A stretch of 64,000 nt of DNA from Paracoccus everestensis (GCF_021491915.1 NZ_CP090836.1:978501-1042500), one strand, 5' to 3'. Counted from the stretch's first letter, positions 10,139 to 19,682 are shown. Notes: generated from the sequence alone by a model not told the origin. A program made the numbers and translations.

Positions 10139-11290
10139 TCAGCGGTTGCGGATGCCGCGATGCAGGCCAGACCAGACGCGGCCTTCGTCGCGATCCCGTC
10201 CGCCGCGGATGGCGGCAAGAAAGGCCACAGCGCCCGCGATCAGGGTCGATGCGGCCAGCAGGAAGGCCGACCACACGGCGGCGCTGCGGGCAGCCTCGGC
10301 CGCGTCGATGGCAGCCTGGCGGGCTTCTTCAAGGCGCTGTTCGGCCGCTTGTTGCAGGCGCTGCGCTTCGGCTTGTGCCGTATCCAAGGCCTCTTGGGCC
10401 TGGGCCTGGACATCGGCCAGGCGCTGCTCGGCCTCGGCCCGCAGATCCTGCACCTCGGTCACTGCCTGGTCGACGCGGGCTTCCACCTCTTGCGGGGAAA
10501 GCTGGGTCCGGGCAGCCACGGCGCGCACCAGATAGTCGCGGTCTTCCTGGGGCAGTTCGCCGGTGCGCAGAACGGTGCCGACAATGCCCGCGATCTCGCC
10601 ACGGATCGCCTCGTCCGAGAAGGCGTTGGGGGCGGTTTCCTGGGGGCGCAGCAGGCGGTTCGTGATGTAGTCCATCGGGTTCTGCTGCATCCCTGCAGGC
10701 AGCATATCCTGCAGCGTGTCGCCGCCTGCGGCCTCGCCCGCGCCTTGCAGGGCGCCGCCAGCCGCCTGGCCCGCGCCGCTGATGACGCCGCCTGCGACCT
10801 GGCCCACGCCGCCCACGACGCCGCCCGCCAGCTGGCCCGCCCCTTGCAGGGCACCGCCGACGGCGGATCCGCCAGCCTCGATGGCGGTGCTGGCCGCCGA
10901 TCCTACGGCGCGCACGCCGCTGGATACGACGCCAATGGTCAGCATGGCACCGACCAGCGTGCCGATGGCCCAGACGGTCAGGCCATGGACGCCGTCACGG
11001 GCATGGGTTTCATCGGCCGCGATGCCGGAAACGGGGGTGCGCATCCGCCCGGCGACATAGCCGCCCAAGGCATAGGACGCCAGCGTGCTGAGGAATGCGA
11101 ACAGGCCAACCAGGATGCTGGCGAATGTCCCCAGCCCTTCGCCCGGTTCCGCCGAAACTGATCCCAGGCCGATGGCGGCGGTGAATCCTGTAAAGACGAC
11201 CATGGCCCCTGCGGCGATGGCCGCGCCCGACAGGATCGCGGGCCAGTCCATGATGCTGCGGGGCGGGGTCGCGTCGGGGTTGATGCTCAT
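10139..11290 (-). CDS. Membrane protein with glycine-zipper repeats, unknown function
   Basis: A 383-residue protein of no family I recognise. Hydrophobic segments lie at about 17-45, 57-80 and 105-128. Four tandem 11-residue Gly/Ala repeats occupy 145-188. A charged helical stretch with coiled-coil character (about 285-335, rich in Glu, Gln, Ala and Arg) leads to a last membrane helix near 340-358 and a basic tail. This suggests an inner-membrane protein with a cytoplasmic helical arm. It follows a 24-residue membrane peptide by 28 bases, behind a stress-type promoter, and ends at a strong terminator. A role in envelope stress is an inference from context only. Confidence 0.8.
   Translation of the reverse strand: MSINPDATPPRSIMDWPAILSGAAIAAGAMVVFTGFTAAIGLGSVSAEPGEGLGTFASILVGLFAFLSTLASYALGGYVAGRMRTPVSGIAADETHARDGVHGLTVWAIGTLVGAMLTIGVVSSGVRAVGSAASTAIEAGGSAVGGALQGAGQLAGGVVGGVGQVAGGVISGAGQAAGGALQGAGEAAGGDTLQDMLPAGMQQNPMDYITNRLLRPQETAPNAFSDEAIRGEIAGIVGTVLRTGELPQEDRDYLVRAVAARTQLSPQEVEARVDQAVTEVQDLRAEAEQRLADVQAQAQEALDTAQAEAQRLQQAAEQRLEEARQAAIDAAEAARSAAVWSAFLLAASTLIAGAVAFLAAIRGGRDRDEGRVWSGLHRGIRNR
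10727..10858 (-). repeat. Four 33-bp repeats encoding 11-residue glycine-zipper units
   Basis: Residues 145-188 read as GGALQGAGQLA, GGVVGGVGQVA, GGVISGAGQAA and GGALQGAGEAA. The register is exact and Gly, Gly, Gly and Ala recur at the same positions, as expected for membrane-inserting or tightly packing glycine zippers. Confidence 0.8.
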
Positions 11291-11318
11291 GTCGGATCAG
11301 CCTTGTGTGGGCCGCGCT

Positions 11319-11393
11319 TCAGCGAAGGCCAAGGAAGGACAGGATGAACAGAACGACGACCACCAGGCCGACAATATAGATGATGGAATTCAT
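11319..11393 (-). CDS. 24-residue single-helix membrane peptide
   Basis: Encodes MNSIIYIVGLVVVVLFIL followed by SFLGLR: one membrane helix and a positive C-terminus. A ribosome site GCGGAGA precedes the ATG at good spacing. It is the first gene after an EcfG-like promoter and lies 28 bases before the repeat-bearing membrane protein gene. Peptides of this form recur in Rhodobacterales as hypothetical proteins, as far as I know. Too short for automatic gene callers; function unknown. Confidence 0.7.
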   Translation of the reverse strand: MNSIIYIVGLVVVVLFILSFLGLR

Positions 11394-11455
11394 GGGTTGT
11401 CTCCGCTGTTGATCATGCGCCAGGAATGGGTTTTTCCGAACGGCGTCATGGCGAT

Positions 11456-11480
11456 AACGCGGGCCGGGAACCCCGGTTCC
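11456..11480 (-). promoter_or_regulatory. EcfG-type (general stress) promoter for the 24-residue peptide operon
   Basis: Minus strand shows GGAAC, 16 bases, then CGTT, matching the alphaproteobacterial EcfG consensus GGAAC-N16/17-CGTT with no mismatch. Transcription would start near 11449, leaving a leader of about 55 bases to the ATG at 11393. Confidence 0.65.
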
Positions 11481-11496
11481 CTGCAGGCGGCCTTTG

Positions 11497-12258
11497 TCAG
11501 GAAAGCGGGGGCCGCAGCCAGTCCAGACCCTTGGCCGTCAGGCCGGCAGGTTCGTATTCCGCACTGACCCAGCCACGATAGCCTGATCGGTCCAGGGCCG
11601 CGAAAAACCCGGGATAGTCGATCATCCCGCCCGACGGTTCGTGCCGCCCCGGCACCCCGGCAATCTGGATATGGCGGGTGATGCCCGCGTGCCTGCGCCA
11701 GACGGCCATCGCGTCGCCGGTAATCAGCTGCGCGTGATAGGTGTCCAGTTGCAGCCCCAGGTTGGTGGCGCCGATCTGCGCGATGAGATCGGCGGCCATG
11801 TCGAAATCCGCCAGGAAATAGTCCGGCTGGTCGATGGGATTCAGCGGCTCGATCGTCAGGCTGACATGGGGGGCGCGTTCTGCGGCCCAGGCCAGGTTGC
11901 GGATGAACGTCTGGCGTGCCTCGGGCCCTTGGGCATAGCCCGCCATGACATGGATATGGCGCGTCCGCAACACGCCTGCAAAGCGCAGGGCGCGGTCGAA
12001 ATCGCTGCGGAAACGGTCCTCGCGCCCGGGTTCGGCGGCAAAGCCGCGCGGGCCGCCCGCCCAGTTCGGCGGCGGCGTGTTCATCAGCACGAATTCCAGC
12101 CCGGCGGCGATGGCGGCGCGAGACAGGTCGCGGGCCGGGATGTCATAGGGGAACAGGATCTCGACCCCGGCGAAACCCGCATCGGCGGCGGCGGCGAATC
12201 GGTCCAGCATCGGCAAGTCGGTAAACAGCATCGTCAGGTTGGCAGCGAAACGGGGCAT
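11497..12258 (-). CDS. hyi: Hydroxypyruvate isomerase-type TIM-barrel protein
   Basis: Xylose-isomerase-like TIM barrel of the Hyi/OtnI group, which interconverts hydroxypyruvate and tartronate semialdehyde or related sugar acids. Seen: FAANLTMLF at the N-terminus, GVEILFPYD, TIEPLNPID with the metal-binding Glu, GLQLDTYHAQ, and CTERM-side AEYEP. The 253-residue length is normal. The ATG at 12258 overlaps the preceding TGA by one base (TGATG), so translation is coupled to the DUF1285 gene. No glyoxylate carboligase gene is nearby, so the exact substrate is open. Confidence 0.85.
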   Translation of the reverse strand: MPRFAANLTMLFTDLPMLDRFAAAADAGFAGVEILFPYDIPARDLSRAAIAAGLEFVLMNTPPPNWAGGPRGFAAEPGREDRFRSDFDRALRFAGVLRTRHIHVMAGYAQGPEARQTFIRNLAWAAERAPHVSLTIEPLNPIDQPDYFLADFDMAADLIAQIGATNLGLQLDTYHAQLITGDAMAVWRRHAGITRHIQIAGVPGRHEPSGGMIDYPGFFAALDRSGYRGWVSAEYEPAGLTAKGLDWLRPPLS

Positions 12259-12800
12259 CAAGGCTCCAACGGAAAAAAGACACCGCCGGATCTGATGCCG
12301 CTGCGTCCTGCATCCTCGGTCGCGGCGGCGGCCAGGCGATAGAAGGTCTTGCGGTCGATCAGCGCATCCAGCCCCGCGCGGACATGGACATAGGGGCGGG
12401 GCGCGTCCCCGGTGCCGCGCAGCGTGATGGGATTGTCCGGTCCCGCCGTCACCCGGTCGCCGACATTGGTGGTGAATGTCACCGCATCGGCAAGGATATC
12501 GGCATCGACCGCCACGAAAGGCGCGTCAACCACGCGGATCCCGACCTTTTCCACCGGCGTTACCAGGAAGAAGCCGTCCCCTTCGCGCTTCAGGATCGTG
12601 GAAAAAAGCCGCACCATGGCAGGCCTGCCGATGGGCGTGCCTTGATAGAACCAGGTGCCGTCCGCCCGGATCTCCATGTCCAGGTCGCCGCAAAAGGGCG
12701 GGTTCCACAGATGGACCGGCGGCAGGCCCCCCTTGGCGGCCTTGCTGGCGGCGCTTGCAATGCCCTCGGCGCTCACAGCTTTGTCACCGCGATCTGCCAT
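12258..12800 (-). CDS. DUF1285 domain protein
   Basis: A 180-residue protein matching the DUF1285 pattern, for example MEIRADGTWFYQGTPIGRPAMVRLF-like N-terminal strand region (around residues 42-66) and VEKVGIRVVDAPF. The function of the family is unknown. It is divergent from moxR with a 65-base gap and runs into hyi with a one-base overlap. Soluble; no signal peptide or membrane segment. Confidence 0.8.
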   Translation of the reverse strand: MADRGDKAVSAEGIASAASKAAKGGLPPVHLWNPPFCGDLDMEIRADGTWFYQGTPIGRPAMVRLFSTILKREGDGFFLVTPVEKVGIRVVDAPFVAVDADILADAVTFTTNVGDRVTAGPDNPITLRGTGDAPRPYVHVRAGLDALIDRKTFYRLAAAATEDAGRSGIRSGGVFFPLEP

Positions 12801-12865
12801 TCGCTATAGTCGCCTTTCGGTTATCCCCTTATGGTCCGGGTGTAGAGCAGTCAGGGGGCATTGTC

Positions 12866-13873
12866 ATGGCTTCGGATGAAATTCTGGTGCAGCGTGTGGA
12901 ACAGCTTGGGCAAACCCTTGCCGATGCCCGCGCCAGCATCGAGCGGCGCTTTGTCGGACAGCACCAGGTGGTCGAACAGGTGCTTGCGGCGATCCTGGCA
13001 GGCGGCCATGCGCTGCTGGTGGGCCAGCCGGGCCTGGGCAAGACCATGCTGGTCGATACGCTGTCCACGGTCCTGGGCCTGGGCAGCCAGCGGATCCAGT
13101 TCACCCCCGACCTGATGCCCGCCGACATCCTGGGGTCCGAGGTTCTGGACGTGCTGCCCGACGGATCGCGCGCCTTCCGCTTTATCGAAGGCCCGGTCTT
13201 TACCCAGCTTCTGATGGCCGACGAGATCAACCGCGCATCCCCCCGCACGCAATCCGCGCTGTTGCAGGCCATGCAGGAACGAGAGGTCACGATCAGCGGC
13301 CAGCACCGCCCCCTGGGCCGACCGTTCCATGTTCTTGCGACCCAGAACCCCATCGAGCAGGAAGGGACATATCCCTTGCCCGAGGCGCAGCTTGACCGCT
13401 TCCTGTTGCAGATCGACGTGGACTATCCCGACCGCGACACCGAACGCGCCATCCTGCTGGCCACCACCGGGGTCGAGGATGCCCGCGCCCATGCGGCCTT
13501 CGACGCCGAGGGCCTGATCGCCGCGCAACGACTGATCCGCCAGATGCCCGTGGGCGAGGGTGTCGTGGAATCGATCCTGGATCTGGTCCGCGCCTGCCGT
13601 CCCGGAGAGGCGGATTCGGCCTCGTTCCTGGGCGACGCGCTGCTGTGGGGGCCGGGGCCGCGTGCCGCGCAGGCCTTGATGCTGGTCACGCGGGCGCGCG
13701 CCGTGCTGAACGGCCGTTTCGCCCCCACGCTGGAGGATGTCGAGGCTCTGGCTGCCCCCGTGCTGCGCCATCGCATGGCGCTGTCCTTCGCCGCCCGCGC
13801 GCGGGGCGAAACGGTGGACGGCGTGATCGCCCGCCTGCTGGGCGACCGTTTCGGCAGCCGCCAAGCCGCATGA
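12866..13873 (+). CDS. MoxR-family AAA+ ATPase
   Basis: AAA+ chaperone-like ATPase of the MoxR class, usually paired with DUF58 and von Willebrand-type proteins. The start is the ATG giving MASDEILVQRVEQ; the open frame further upstream is the shadow of the DUF1285 gene. Walker A GQPGLGKT lies at residues 53-60, Walker B LLMADEINRA near 113-122, and sensor 1 ATQNPIEQEGTYPLPEAQLD follows. Length 335. It is the first gene of a four-gene operon and probably remodels or activates the membrane proteins encoded after it. Confidence 0.93.
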   Translation: MASDEILVQRVEQLGQTLADARASIERRFVGQHQVVEQVLAAILAGGHALLVGQPGLGKTMLVDTLSTVLGLGSQRIQFTPDLMPADILGSEVLDVLPDGSRAFRFIEGPVFTQLLMADEINRASPRTQSALLQAMQEREVTISGQHRPLGRPFHVLATQNPIEQEGTYPLPEAQLDRFLLQIDVDYPDRDTERAILLATTGVEDARAHAAFDAEGLIAAQRLIRQMPVGEGVVESILDLVRACRPGEADSASFLGDALLWGPGPRAAQALMLVTRARAVLNGRFAPTLEDVEALAAPVLRHRMALSFAARARGETVDGVIARLLGDRFGSRQAA

Positions 13874-13880
13874 GGGTGTC

Positions 13881-14765
13881 TTGACCCGGTCCCCCGCCGA
13901 TCTTCGCGCAGCCACGCTTCGGTCAGGGGCGCAGACGGCCAGCGGCCATCTGCCGGCGCTGATCCTGTCCGCCGAACGGCTTGCGGCAATGATCGCGCCC
14001 GGCGCCCACGGGTTGCGCCGCAGTGGCCCGGGCGAGGATTTCTGGCAATACCGTCCCGCCGCCCAGGGCGATTCCGCCCGTGCCATAGACTGGCGCCGCT
14101 CTGCCCGGTCGGACGCCCAGTTCGTCCGGGACCGAGAGGCGCAGACAGCGCAGGCGGTTGGGTTGTGGATATCGGCGGGGCAGGGGATGGGCTATTCCGG
14201 TGCGCCGGATCGCCCGGCAAAGGCGGACCGTGCGCATCTGCTGGCCCTAGCCTTGGCGATGGTCCTGCTGCGGGGCGGCGAAAAGGTGGGCCTGCTGGGT
14301 CAGCCCGCGCGCGCGGGTCGGGTGCAGGCAGACCGGCTGGCGGAACAGATCGCCGCGACGGCGCTGACCGGAACCGATGATGACGCCCCCCCGCCCGACA
14401 CGCTGCGCCCCAACCAGCGGCTGGTGATCCTGTCGGATTTCCTGGGCGATCCTGCCTGGGTCGATGCGCTGCTGTCGCGGGCATCGGGCATCGGTGTGAC
14501 GGGCGTGCTGATGCAAGTCCTGGACCCGGACGAAGAGGCGTTTCCCTGGTCCGGCGCCGTGCTGTTCCGGTCCCTGTCGGGTGCTGTCCGCCATGACAGC
14601 CGCGATGCAGGAGGGCTGCGAGACGCTTATCTCGCGCGGCTTGCGGAACGGCGCGACTGGCTGCGCCACCGCGCCATGGGGGCGGGCTGGCAGTTTGGGC
14701 ATCATTCGACCGGCCATCCGCCCGCCACCGCGTTAAGCTGGCTGTATCAGGTGCTTGCGGGCTGA
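13881..14765 (+). CDS. DUF58 domain protein
   Basis: Partner of MoxR ATPases. The conserved DUF58 core is seen as GEDFWQYRPAAQGDSARAID followed by W-R-R-S-A-R (about residues 50-75). The start is TTG at 13881 with GAGGGTG in front, 7 bases after the moxR stop; no ATG fits. The 294-residue length is standard. It lacks an obvious signal peptide. The stop overlaps the next ATG by one base. Confidence 0.88.
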   Translation: MTRSPADLRAATLRSGAQTASGHLPALILSAERLAAMIAPGAHGLRRSGPGEDFWQYRPAAQGDSARAIDWRRSARSDAQFVRDREAQTAQAVGLWISAGQGMGYSGAPDRPAKADRAHLLALALAMVLLRGGEKVGLLGQPARAGRVQADRLAEQIAATALTGTDDDAPPPDTLRPNQRLVILSDFLGDPAWVDALLSRASGIGVTGVLMQVLDPDEEAFPWSGAVLFRSLSGAVRHDSRDAGGLRDAYLARLAERRDWLRHRAMGAGWQFGHHSTGHPPATALSWLYQVLAG

Positions 14766-17515
14766 TGCTGATCCTTGGTCCCATAGGCTTCGCGGCCCCC
14801 TGGGTGCTGACCGCGCTGATCGCGTTGCCGGTGCTGTGGGTGATCCTGCGCGCCTTACCGCCCGCGCCGCGCCTTGTGGACTTTCCCGGCGTGGCGCTGT
14901 TGCGCGGGTTGGTGGACCGCGTGCCCATCGCGCGGCGCACGCCCTGGTGGCTGCTGCTGCTGCGCCTGGCGGCGGTGGCCGCGCTGATCCTGGCCTTTGC
15001 CGGGCCAAGCTGGAAACCGGCGGTGCCCAGCGGGCAGGACGGCCCGCTGCTGGTGGTGCTGGATGCCGGCTGGTCCGCCGCCCCCGACTGGCCCGCTCGG
15101 CTGACCCGCGCCGAGGCCGCGTTGAACGATGCCGCCGCCCAGGGCCGTCCCGCTGCCCTGCTTCTGGCCGATGGCCGCGATGTTCCGGCCGCGCTGCCCT
15201 TTGCCCCTGCCGATACGCTGCTGGCAAGCCTGCGGGCCGCGCAGCCGGTGTCCTGGGGGACTGGCCTGCCCGAGGATCCCGCCGCTGCCCTGGCCTCTGT
15301 TCCCGAGGGCCAGCTTGCGACCTTGTGGATCAGCGACGGGCTGGATCATCCCAACCGCGCGGCCTGGCTGTCGGCCTTGGCAGACCGTGGTCCGGTGACG
15401 GTGGTCCCGCCCGCCCGTGCGCTGCGGTCGCTGTCCCTGCACGGGGGCGACACGCCGTCCCTGACGCTGACAATGACGGACGACGCCGCGCCCGCGATCC
15501 TGGCCATCGGTCCCGATCCCCAGGGCGTGGAACGCGAACTGGCCCGCCTGACCCCCGGCGATGCCGCCAATGCCGCCGGGATCGCCAGCCGCCCTACCGC
15601 CATCGACCTGCCGCCGGAACTGCGCAACCGCATCACCCGCTTCCAGATCGAGGGCGAGGCTCATGCAGGCGCCGTCGTGCTGGCCGACGACCGTGTCAAG
15701 CGCCGCAAGGTGGGCCTTGTGGGCGAGGCCGACCGTCAGGCGGAAGGCCAGGAACTGTTGTCGCAACTTCACTATCTTCGCCGTGCCCTGACACCCACGA
15801 CCGATCTGGTGGAAGGCGGCCTGGGCGATGTGCTGGACACCGCGCCCGATGTGATCGTGCTGGCCGACCAGGTCGATCTGGCCGAAGCCGACGACCTGTC
15901 CTCCTGGGTCGATGACGGCGGGCTGCTGATCCGTTTTGCCGGTCCCCGCATGGCTGCCTTCGAGGAGTTGCAGACCGAACCGCTGGTTCCCGTTGCGCTG
16001 CGGCAGGGCGGGCGCGACATCGGCGGGGCGTTGTCCTGGGGCGATCCCCGGGGCATCGCCCCCTTTGCCGCCGACGGCGTCTTCGCGGGGCTGACCGCGC
16101 CCGGGGATGTCGCGATCCGCGCGCAACTGATGGCCCAGCCCGCCCCCGATCTGGCCGGCAAGACCCTTGCCGCGCTGTCGGACAACACGCCCCTGGTCAC
16201 GCGCGACCGGGTGGGGCAGGGGCAGGTGGTGCTGTTCCATGTCACCGCCAATGCCGAATGGTCGAACCTGCCGATCTCTGGCCTGTTCGTGGAAATGCTG
16301 AACCGCCTGGTCCAGACCGCCCGCGTTGCCCCGTCCGAGGAAGGAACGGACGACCGCGACCAACCCTTCTGGACGCCGGAAACGGTGCTGGACGGCTTTG
16401 GCCGCGCCGCGCCTGCGGACGGCCTGGCCCCAGTGGCGGCAGCGGATCTGGCGCTTGACCCCGGTCCCGACCGCCCGGCGGGCATTTATGCGGCAGGCGA
16501 CCGGCGGGTTGCATTGAACGCTGGCGGGCCGCTGGTCCTGGCCGACTGGCCGGGCGCCACGGTCGAGGCTTCCGGCGCCGCTGCGGGCCAAGACCTGCGC
16601 GGGCCCCTGCTGGCACTGGCCGCGCTGATCCTGGCCCTGGATGCGCTTGGATCGGCGATGATCGCGCGGGGCGGGCGGGTTGCGGCGGCGCTGCTGCTGG
16701 CGCTGCTGGTCCAGCCCGCGCCCCCTGCCATGGCGCAGGATCCGAACCCCGAACTGGCCCGTGCCGCGAACGAGGTCGTCCTGGCTTATGTGATCACTGG
16801 CGACGAACGGATCGACGAAACGTCGCGCGATGGCTTGCGCGGGCTGTCGATGCTGCTGGCAAGCCGCACCTCGGTCGAGCCGGGGGATCCGGTGGCCATC
16901 GACCTGGACGCGGACGATCTGTCGGTGCTGACGTTTCTGTACTGGCCTATCACCGACACCCAGGCCCCGCCCTCGCCGCAGGCCTATGTCCGGCTGAACC
17001 ATTTCATGCGGTCGGGGGGCATGATCCTGTTCGACACGCGCGACGGCGATGTGGCGGGCGTCGGCGGGCCGGATATGTCGCAGGCGCTGCAAGCCCTGGC
17101 CTCGCCTCTGGAGATACCCCCGCTGTCGCCGGTCCCCGAGGATCATGTCCTGACGCGCAGCTTTTATCTGCTGGGCGACTTTCCGGGCCGTTGGCAGGGC
17201 AATCCCGTCTGGCTGGAAGCCCCGCCCGCCGGGGCCGAGGCTGCCGAGGGTGTGCCCTTCCGCCAGTTGAACGACGGCGTCAGCCCTGTGGTGATCGGCG
17301 GCAATTCCTGGGCCGAGGCTTGGGCCGTGGATGAAAACGGCTATCCTGCCTTTCCCATCGGGCGCGGCTGGGAAGGCGAGGCGCAGCGCGAGATGGCGTA
17401 TCGGTTCGGCGTGAACCTGATCATGTATGTCCTTACAGGCAATTACAAATCCGACCAGGTCCATGTTCCCGCCCTTTTGGACCGGATGCGGACCGAGGAG
17501 ACGCTTGGCCCATGA
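14765..17515 (+). CDS. BatA-type / DUF4159 fusion membrane protein
   Basis: A 916-residue protein. The N-terminus has the BatA-type aerotolerance domain with two membrane helices (about 7-27 and 58-80), followed by a von Willebrand-like region. Its metal-site motif is degenerate (LDAGWSA rather than DxSxS). The middle part resembles a glutamine-amidotransferase-like fold. A second hydrophobic pair near 610-655, ending in a signal-like AMAQ, leads into DUF4159 (about 660-910, with YWPITDTQ, GGMILFDTRDG and FGVNLIMYVLTGNYKSDQVH). ATG overlaps the DUF58 stop and the stop overlaps the next ATG. Role inferred: MoxR-dependent envelope maintenance. Confidence 0.85.
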   Translation: MLILGPIGFAAPWVLTALIALPVLWVILRALPPAPRLVDFPGVALLRGLVDRVPIARRTPWWLLLLRLAAVAALILAFAGPSWKPAVPSGQDGPLLVVLDAGWSAAPDWPARLTRAEAALNDAAAQGRPAALLLADGRDVPAALPFAPADTLLASLRAAQPVSWGTGLPEDPAAALASVPEGQLATLWISDGLDHPNRAAWLSALADRGPVTVVPPARALRSLSLHGGDTPSLTLTMTDDAAPAILAIGPDPQGVERELARLTPGDAANAAGIASRPTAIDLPPELRNRITRFQIEGEAHAGAVVLADDRVKRRKVGLVGEADRQAEGQELLSQLHYLRRALTPTTDLVEGGLGDVLDTAPDVIVLADQVDLAEADDLSSWVDDGGLLIRFAGPRMAAFEELQTEPLVPVALRQGGRDIGGALSWGDPRGIAPFAADGVFAGLTAPGDVAIRAQLMAQPAPDLAGKTLAALSDNTPLVTRDRVGQGQVVLFHVTANAEWSNLPISGLFVEMLNRLVQTARVAPSEEGTDDRDQPFWTPETVLDGFGRAAPADGLAPVAAADLALDPGPDRPAGIYAAGDRRVALNAGGPLVLADWPGATVEASGAAAGQDLRGPLLALAALILALDALGSAMIARGGRVAAALLLALLVQPAPPAMAQDPNPELARAANEVVLAYVITGDERIDETSRDGLRGLSMLLASRTSVEPGDPVAIDLDADDLSVLTFLYWPITDTQAPPSPQAYVRLNHFMRSGGMILFDTRDGDVAGVGGPDMSQALQALASPLEIPPLSPVPEDHVLTRSFYLLGDFPGRWQGNPVWLEAPPAGAEAAEGVPFRQLNDGVSPVVIGGNSWAEAWAVDENGYPAFPIGRGWEGEAQREMAYRFGVNLIMYVLTGNYKSDQVHVPALLDRMRTEETLGP

Positions 17516-19623
17516 CCCAGCTTCGCTTCGATCCCTTGTTGCCTTGGTGGGCCATCGCCGCGCTTGCCGTTCTTGCGCTGCTGGTGGCTGGGTTCGCGCT
17601 GTGGCGGGGCTTGCGGGGCTGGGCCTGGCGCGGGCTTGCGGGGCTTGCAGCGGCCCTTGCGCTGGCCGGTCCCGCCCTGGAAATCGGCAGCCGGTCCGGG
17701 CTGTCGGACATCGTGATCCTGATCGACGACCGGTCCGCCAGCCAGGGTCTGCCCGAACGGACCGCGCAGGCGGACGCGGCGGTGGATGCCATGACGCGCC
17801 AGATTACCGCCCTGCCCAATACCGAACTGCGCCGCGTGACGGTGGGCGACAACGACGACGGCACCTTGCTTGCCACCGAAATGGCCCGCGCAATTGCCGC
17901 CGAACCCGAAACCCGGCTGGCGGGCGTGATCGCCGTGACCGATGGGCGGCTGCACGACCCGGCCATGCTGCCGGTCGCCGTTCCCGCGCCGGTCCATGTC
18001 CTGCTGACCGGACGCCCGCAAGACTGGGACCGCCGCCTGGTGATCGAGGAAGCCCCGGCCTTTGGCCTGATCGACCAGCAGGTCGCCATCCGCCTGCGGA
18101 TCGAGGATCAGGGCGCCGTCCCGGCCCAAGCCCAAACGGGTTCCGTCAACCTGCGCCTGTCCATCGACGGAGAGGACGAGCAGGTGGTGGCCGTGCCTGT
18201 GGGCCAGCCCATCACCTTGCCGCTGACCCTGGACCATGCAGGCCAGAATGTCGTCCAGATCGCCTTTGACGCGCCCGAAGGGGGCGAACTGACCGACCGC
18301 AACAACAGCGCGGCCATCAGCATCAACGGCGTGCGCGACCGGCTGCGCGTGCTGCTGGTGTCGGGCGAACCGCACGCGGGCGAACGGACCTGGCGCAACC
18401 TGCTGAAATCGGATGCGGCGGTGGACCTGATCCACTTCACCATCTTGCGCCCGCCCGACAAATCCGACGGCGTGCCCGTCAACGAACTGTCGCTGATCGC
18501 CTTTCCGACCCAGGAACTGTTCATGGAACGGATCGGCGACTTCGACCTGATCATCTTTGACCGCTACAGCGTGCGCGGCATCCTGCCGCCCGATTATTAC
18601 GCCAACATCGCCCGTTATGTCGAAGGGGGCGGGGCGATTCTGGTTTCCGCCGGGCCGGAAATGGCGGGGGTGGAAAGCCTGTATCTGTCGCCGCTGGGCC
18701 AGATCCTGCCCGCACGCCCCACGGGCGGGGTGCTGGAACAGCCATTCCTGCCGCGCCTGACCGAAGAGGGCCAGCGCCACCCCGTCACCGCCGCCCTGCC
18801 GGGATCCGAGGGCGAGGATCCCACCTGGGGCCGCTGGCTGCGCATGGCAACGGTCCAGCCCGACCCGGATGCGCAGGTCGCCATGACAGGCATCGACGGC
18901 GAACCCCTGCTGATCCTGGACCGTGTGGGCGAGGGGCGGGTGGCGCTGCTGACCTCGGACCAGGTGTGGTTGTGGGGGCGCGGCTTCGAAGGCGGCGGGC
19001 CGCAATTGGAATTGCTGCGCCGCATCGCCCATTGGTCGATGAAGGAACCGGAACTTGAGGAGGAGGCGTTGCTGGCCGATGTCTCGGGCGACATGACGGT
19101 CCGGTTCACGCGCCGCACCATGGCCGAGGACGCCGGGCCGCTGGTCGTGACCCGCCCCGATGGCGAAACCGAGGAGGTTCCCCTGACCGAGGCCGGGCCG
19201 GGCCGCTTTACCGCAGACTGGGCCGCACCGGAACCGGGGCTTTACCGCCTGCAGGACGGCGATCTGCGCCGGGTGCTGGCGCTTGGCCCGGCGGCACCGC
19301 GAGAGTTCGAACAAACCGTCGCCAGTGCTGCCCTTCTTGATCCGCTGGTCCAGGCCACCGGCGGCGGCGTGGTTGCCCTGTCGGACGGGATCCCCGATCT
19401 GCGCACGGTGGCGCCGGGCCGCAATGCCCATGGCGCCGCCGCCCTGGGCGACTGGATTGCCATCACTCCGCGCGATGCGGCATCGGTCACCGGGCTGGAA
19501 CGCCGCCCCTTGCTGCCCGGCTGGGCCTGGCTTTTGCTGGTGTCGGGGTTGATCCTGACAGGCTGGCTGCGCGAGGGCCGTGCAGGCAAGGCCGCGCCCA
19601 TTGTCCCTGCCGCCCCCGGCTGA
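17512..19623 (+). CDS. Membrane protein with degenerate VWA and amidotransferase-like domains
   Basis: A 703-residue last member of the MoxR operon, with a 4-base ATGA overlap to the gene before. Two N-terminal membrane helices (about 10-32 and 40-55), then [12 protein letters not shown], whose DRSAS at 73-77 keeps a DxSxS-type metal-site pattern. A glutamine-amidotransferase-like fold follows ([19 protein letters not shown] to [12 protein letters not shown], about 278-385), then a beta-rich region, and a last membrane helix near 668-685. No catalytic Cys is visible in the amidotransferase-like part. The periplasmic bulk is probably the working part; the function is unknown. Confidence 0.82.
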   Translation: MTQLRFDPLLPWWAIAALAVLALLVAGFALWRGLRGWAWRGLAGLAAALALAGPALEIGSRSGLSDIVILIDDRSASQGLPERTAQADAAVDAMTRQITALPNTELRRVTVGDNDDGTLLATEMARAIAAEPETRLAGVIAVTDGRLHDPAMLPVAVPAPVHVLLTGRPQDWDRRLVIEEAPAFGLIDQQVAIRLRIEDQGAVPAQAQTGSVNLRLSIDGEDEQVVAVPVGQPITLPLTLDHAGQNVVQIAFDAPEGGELTDRNNSAAISINGVRDRLRVLLVSGEPHAGERTWRNLLKSDAAVDLIHFTILRPPDKSDGVPVNELSLIAFPTQELFMERIGDFDLIIFDRYSVRGILPPDYYANIARYVEGGGAILVSAGPEMAGVESLYLSPLGQILPARPTGGVLEQPFLPRLTEEGQRHPVTAALPGSEGEDPTWGRWLRMATVQPDPDAQVAMTGIDGEPLLILDRVGEGRVALLTSDQVWLWGRGFEGGGPQLELLRRIAHWSMKEPELEEEALLADVSGDMTVRFTRRTMAEDAGPLVVTRPDGETEEVPLTEAGPGRFTADWAAPEPGLYRLQDGDLRRVLALGPAAPREFEQTVASAALLDPLVQATGGGVVALSDGIPDLRTVAPGRNAHGAAALGDWIAITPRDAASVTGLERRPLLPGWAWLLLVSGLILTGWLREGRAGKAAPIVPAAPG

Positions 19624-19682
19624 ACGCTTGCCAAGGGGCAGGCGCATTGCTAACCGGGGAAAAATGTCCCGAAGGAACGCTC

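Noticed and set aside
13871..13885. Four-codon frame ATGAGGGTGTCTTGA between moxR and the DUF58 gene
   Set aside because: Too short; its bases are the moxR stop and the ribosome site of the TTG-started DUF58 gene.
14855..17464. 869-codon open frame opposite the BatA/DUF4159 gene
   Set aside because: It mirrors the codon-position GC bias of the real gene, has no domain, no ribosome site and a composition rich in Arg, Gly, Gln and His.
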